From CAYQQU01 sp964419545 (GTDB taxonomy: Bacteria; Bacteroidota; Bacteroidia; Chitinophagales; Saprospiraceae): a stretch of DNA of 64,000 nt. How positions within the stretch are numbered: the first letter of the stretch is position 1; the number at the start of each line of letters is the position of its first letter. Shown in pieces: positions 62,628 through 64,000 of the stretch. The notes beneath the pieces were generated by a model, which saw nothing but the letters and a program-made list of their open reading frames with translations, was not told the DNA's origin and did not search any database. A program made the translations under genes and the position numbers. Location: assembly GCA_964419545.1 (NCBI GenBank), contig CAYQQU010000001.1, forward strand, positions 186,001 to 250,000. The letters are read 5' to 3'.

Positions 62628-64000
62628 ATGGCAAAGCAAAAAAATATCAACCGGAAATGGCAATCGCTCCTGCAACTGCTGCTGCTGGCCGGTATCCTGA
62701 TATTCATCAACATCCTGGCCAATGCACGCCTGGGAGGAAGGGCGCTTTACGCGCAGCTGGACATGACCGAGGAAGGCCGGTTTACCCTTACCAAGCCAAC
62801 CCGTGAGCTGCTTGCCGACCTCGACGACGTGGTTTTCGTCAGGGTTCTATTGGAAGGAGAATTCCCGGCGGGCTTCAAACGGCTGCAAAAAGCCAGCCGC
62901 GAAATGCTGGAGGATTTTCGCAGCGAATCCGGCTTCATCGAATTCGAGTTCGAAGATCCCGCCGCAGGCTCCACCGAGCAGATCAACGCCCGCCGCCGGG
63001 AGCTGGCCAAGATCGGCGTGATCCCGACCAACCTGCGGCTGAAAGACAAAGAAGGTACTTCCGAGCGGCTGATCTACCCCTACGCCATCTTCTATTACAA
63101 GGGGCGTCAGGCTGCCGTCAATCTGCTGGAAAATGAAATCCCGGGCGTTTCTCCCGAAGTGATCCTCAACAACTCGGTGGGGCTGCTCGAATACAAATTC
63201 GCCAACGCCATCCAAAAGCTGGAAAACGACCGCAAGGCGACCATCCTGTTCACAGCCGGGCACGGCGAGCTGACCCCGCTGGAAACCGAAGACCTGGAAG
63301 AGTCGCTGGAGCCTTTTTACAATACGGGCCGCATCGTGCTCGACAGCGTGGTGAGCATCGGCGAGGAGGCGGCGGCCCTGGTGGTGGCCAAGCCGCGTTT
63401 CCCATTTTCCGAAAAAGATAAATTCAAGATCGATCAGTACGTGATGCGCGGAGGCAAGATCCTGTGGCTGATCGACGCCATCGATGTCAACCTCGACAGC
63501 CTGCGCGGCCGCCGACAGTTTGCGCCGGTCGATTATCAGATCAACCTGGACGATCTGCTGTTTAAATACGGCATCCGGATCGAACCCAACCTCGTGCTCG
63601 ATCTGCAGTGTTCCCGCATTCCGCTGGCGGTGGGGTCCGTGGGCAACGCCCCGCAGTTCGATCTGTTCCGTTATCCCTACCACCTGCTGGTGACTCCGCG
63701 CAGCCGTCACCCTGTGGTGCGCAGCCTCGGCGCCGTCAACTTCTTTTACGCCAGCGCCCTGGATACCGCCGTTCAGACCAAAACCGGCGTTCGCAAGACC
63801 GTACTCTTGACGTCATCCGAGAATTCGCGGCTGCAATACCTGCCGGTAACGCTGGATTTCGAGTTTTTGCGCTACAAACTGGACCCCGCCAAGTTCAACA
63901 AACCTCATCAGCCGGTGGCGATGTTGCTGGAGGGCGTTTTCCCGTCGATGTACGAAAACCGCGTCACCGGGGAAATGCTGGGCGGGCTGGAAGCATTGGG
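62628..64000 (+). CDS. gldG: gliding-motility protein GldG, C-terminus beyond window
   Basis: From ATG 62628 (MAKQKNINRKWQSLLQLLLLAG) the frame is open to the window edge, about 457 codons. An N-terminal membrane helix (LLQLLLLAGILIFINILANARL) is followed by a large extracytoplasmic domain of the GldG/IFT-52-like fold: DMTEEGRFTLTKPTRELLADLDDVVFVRVLLEGE, YAIFYYKGRQAAVNLLENE, ATILFTAGHGELTPLETEDLEESL and GGKILWLIDAIDVNLDSLRG. It is the auxiliary partner of GldA and GldF. The second membrane helix expected at the C-terminus would lie outside the window. Confidence 0.92.
   Translation, partial: MAKQKNINRKWQSLLQLLLLAGILIFINILANARLGGRALYAQLDMTEEGRFTLTKPTRELLADLDDVVFVRVLLEGEFPAGFKRLQKASREMLEDFRSESGFIEFEFEDPAAGSTEQINARRRELAKIGVIPTNLRLKDKEGTSERLIYPYAIFYYKGRQAAVNLLENEIPGVSPEVILNNSVGLLEYKFANAIQKLENDRKATILFTAGHGELTPLETEDLEESLEPFYNTGRIVLDSVVSIGEEAAALVVAKPRFPFSEKDKFKIDQYVMRGGKILWLIDAIDVNLDSLRGRRQFAPVDYQINLDDLLFKYGIRIEPNLVLDLQCSRIPLAVGSVGNAPQFDLFRYPYHLLVTPRSRHPVVRSLGAVNFFYASALDTAVQTKTGVRKTVLLTSSENSRLQYLPVTLDFEFLRYKLDPAKFNKPHQPVAMLLEGVFPSMYENRVTGEMLGGLEAL

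Overview
The window reads as chromosomal DNA from a member of the Bacteroidota, most likely a marine or wastewater gliding Saprospiria-type bacterium (Lewinella / Phaeodactylibacter / Haliscomenobacter relatives). The lineage call is inference. It rests on a gldA-gldF-gldG cluster, secreted proteins with type IX secretion (T9SS) C-terminal domains, a carboxypeptidase-regulatory-domain TonB receptor, a CRTAC1-like FG-GAP/UnbV lipoprotein, topoisomerase I with glycine-rich C-terminal repeats, weak Shine-Dalgarno sequences, and promoters that fit the Bacteroidota TTG-N19-21-TAnnTTTG pattern.

Layout. 1-3304 (minus): a three-gene unit of a cupredoxin-like protein, an outer-membrane barrel and a TPR protein cut by the window edge. 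3398-9783 (minus): recQ, then the leucine operon leuA-leuC-leuD-leuB with a recognisable promoter and terminator. 10018-14314 (plus): a Bacteroidota-type helical-repeat protein and a T9SS cargo with a duplicated LamG-like module. 14318-22676 (minus): purB, an ArsR-type regulator, a BioD-like/DRTGG ATPase, an acyl-CoA ligase, a ketosynthase-III-like protein lacking two catalytic residues, and a TonB receptor. 23056-29223 (plus): a 49-residue Cys/Lys-rich protein, topA, a DUF3467 protein, a leaderless amidase, an AT-rich serine hydrolase that looks recently acquired, and a homocysteine methyltransferase-like protein. 29244-32962 (minus): two lipoproteins and a frameshifted GH43 glycosidase. 33092-39599 (plus): a zincin-type T9SS protease, aspA and an S9 peptidase. 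39621-46339: a CRTAC1-like lipoprotein, a metallophosphatase/PA14 protein, a small inverted-repeat element and proline dehydrogenase.

46593-51928 (plus) is the metabolic centrepiece: a group 3d-type NAD-linked [NiFe] hydrogenase operon (hoxF, a fused hoxU-hoxY, an unknown small gene, hoxH and its maturation protease), followed by moeA and a tRNA-Arg(CCG). 53474-60077 (minus): a frameshifted LRR lipoprotein, an LMW-phosphatase-like protein, a catalytic plus non-catalytic M16 peptidase pair, a DoxX protein and an enolase-superfamily epimerase. 60273-64000 (plus): gldA, an unknown exported protein, gldF and the start of gldG.

The most unusual items are the single-chain HoxU-HoxY fusion with its small unknown partner gene, the GH43 gene split exactly at an in-frame T TTT TTA slippery heptamer, the ketosynthase homologue that keeps Cys but lacks His and Asn, the inverted-repeat element near 45 kb with related hairpins elsewhere, and the small Cys/Lys-rich protein upstream of topA. 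No CRISPR array, phage, transposase or rRNA was seen.
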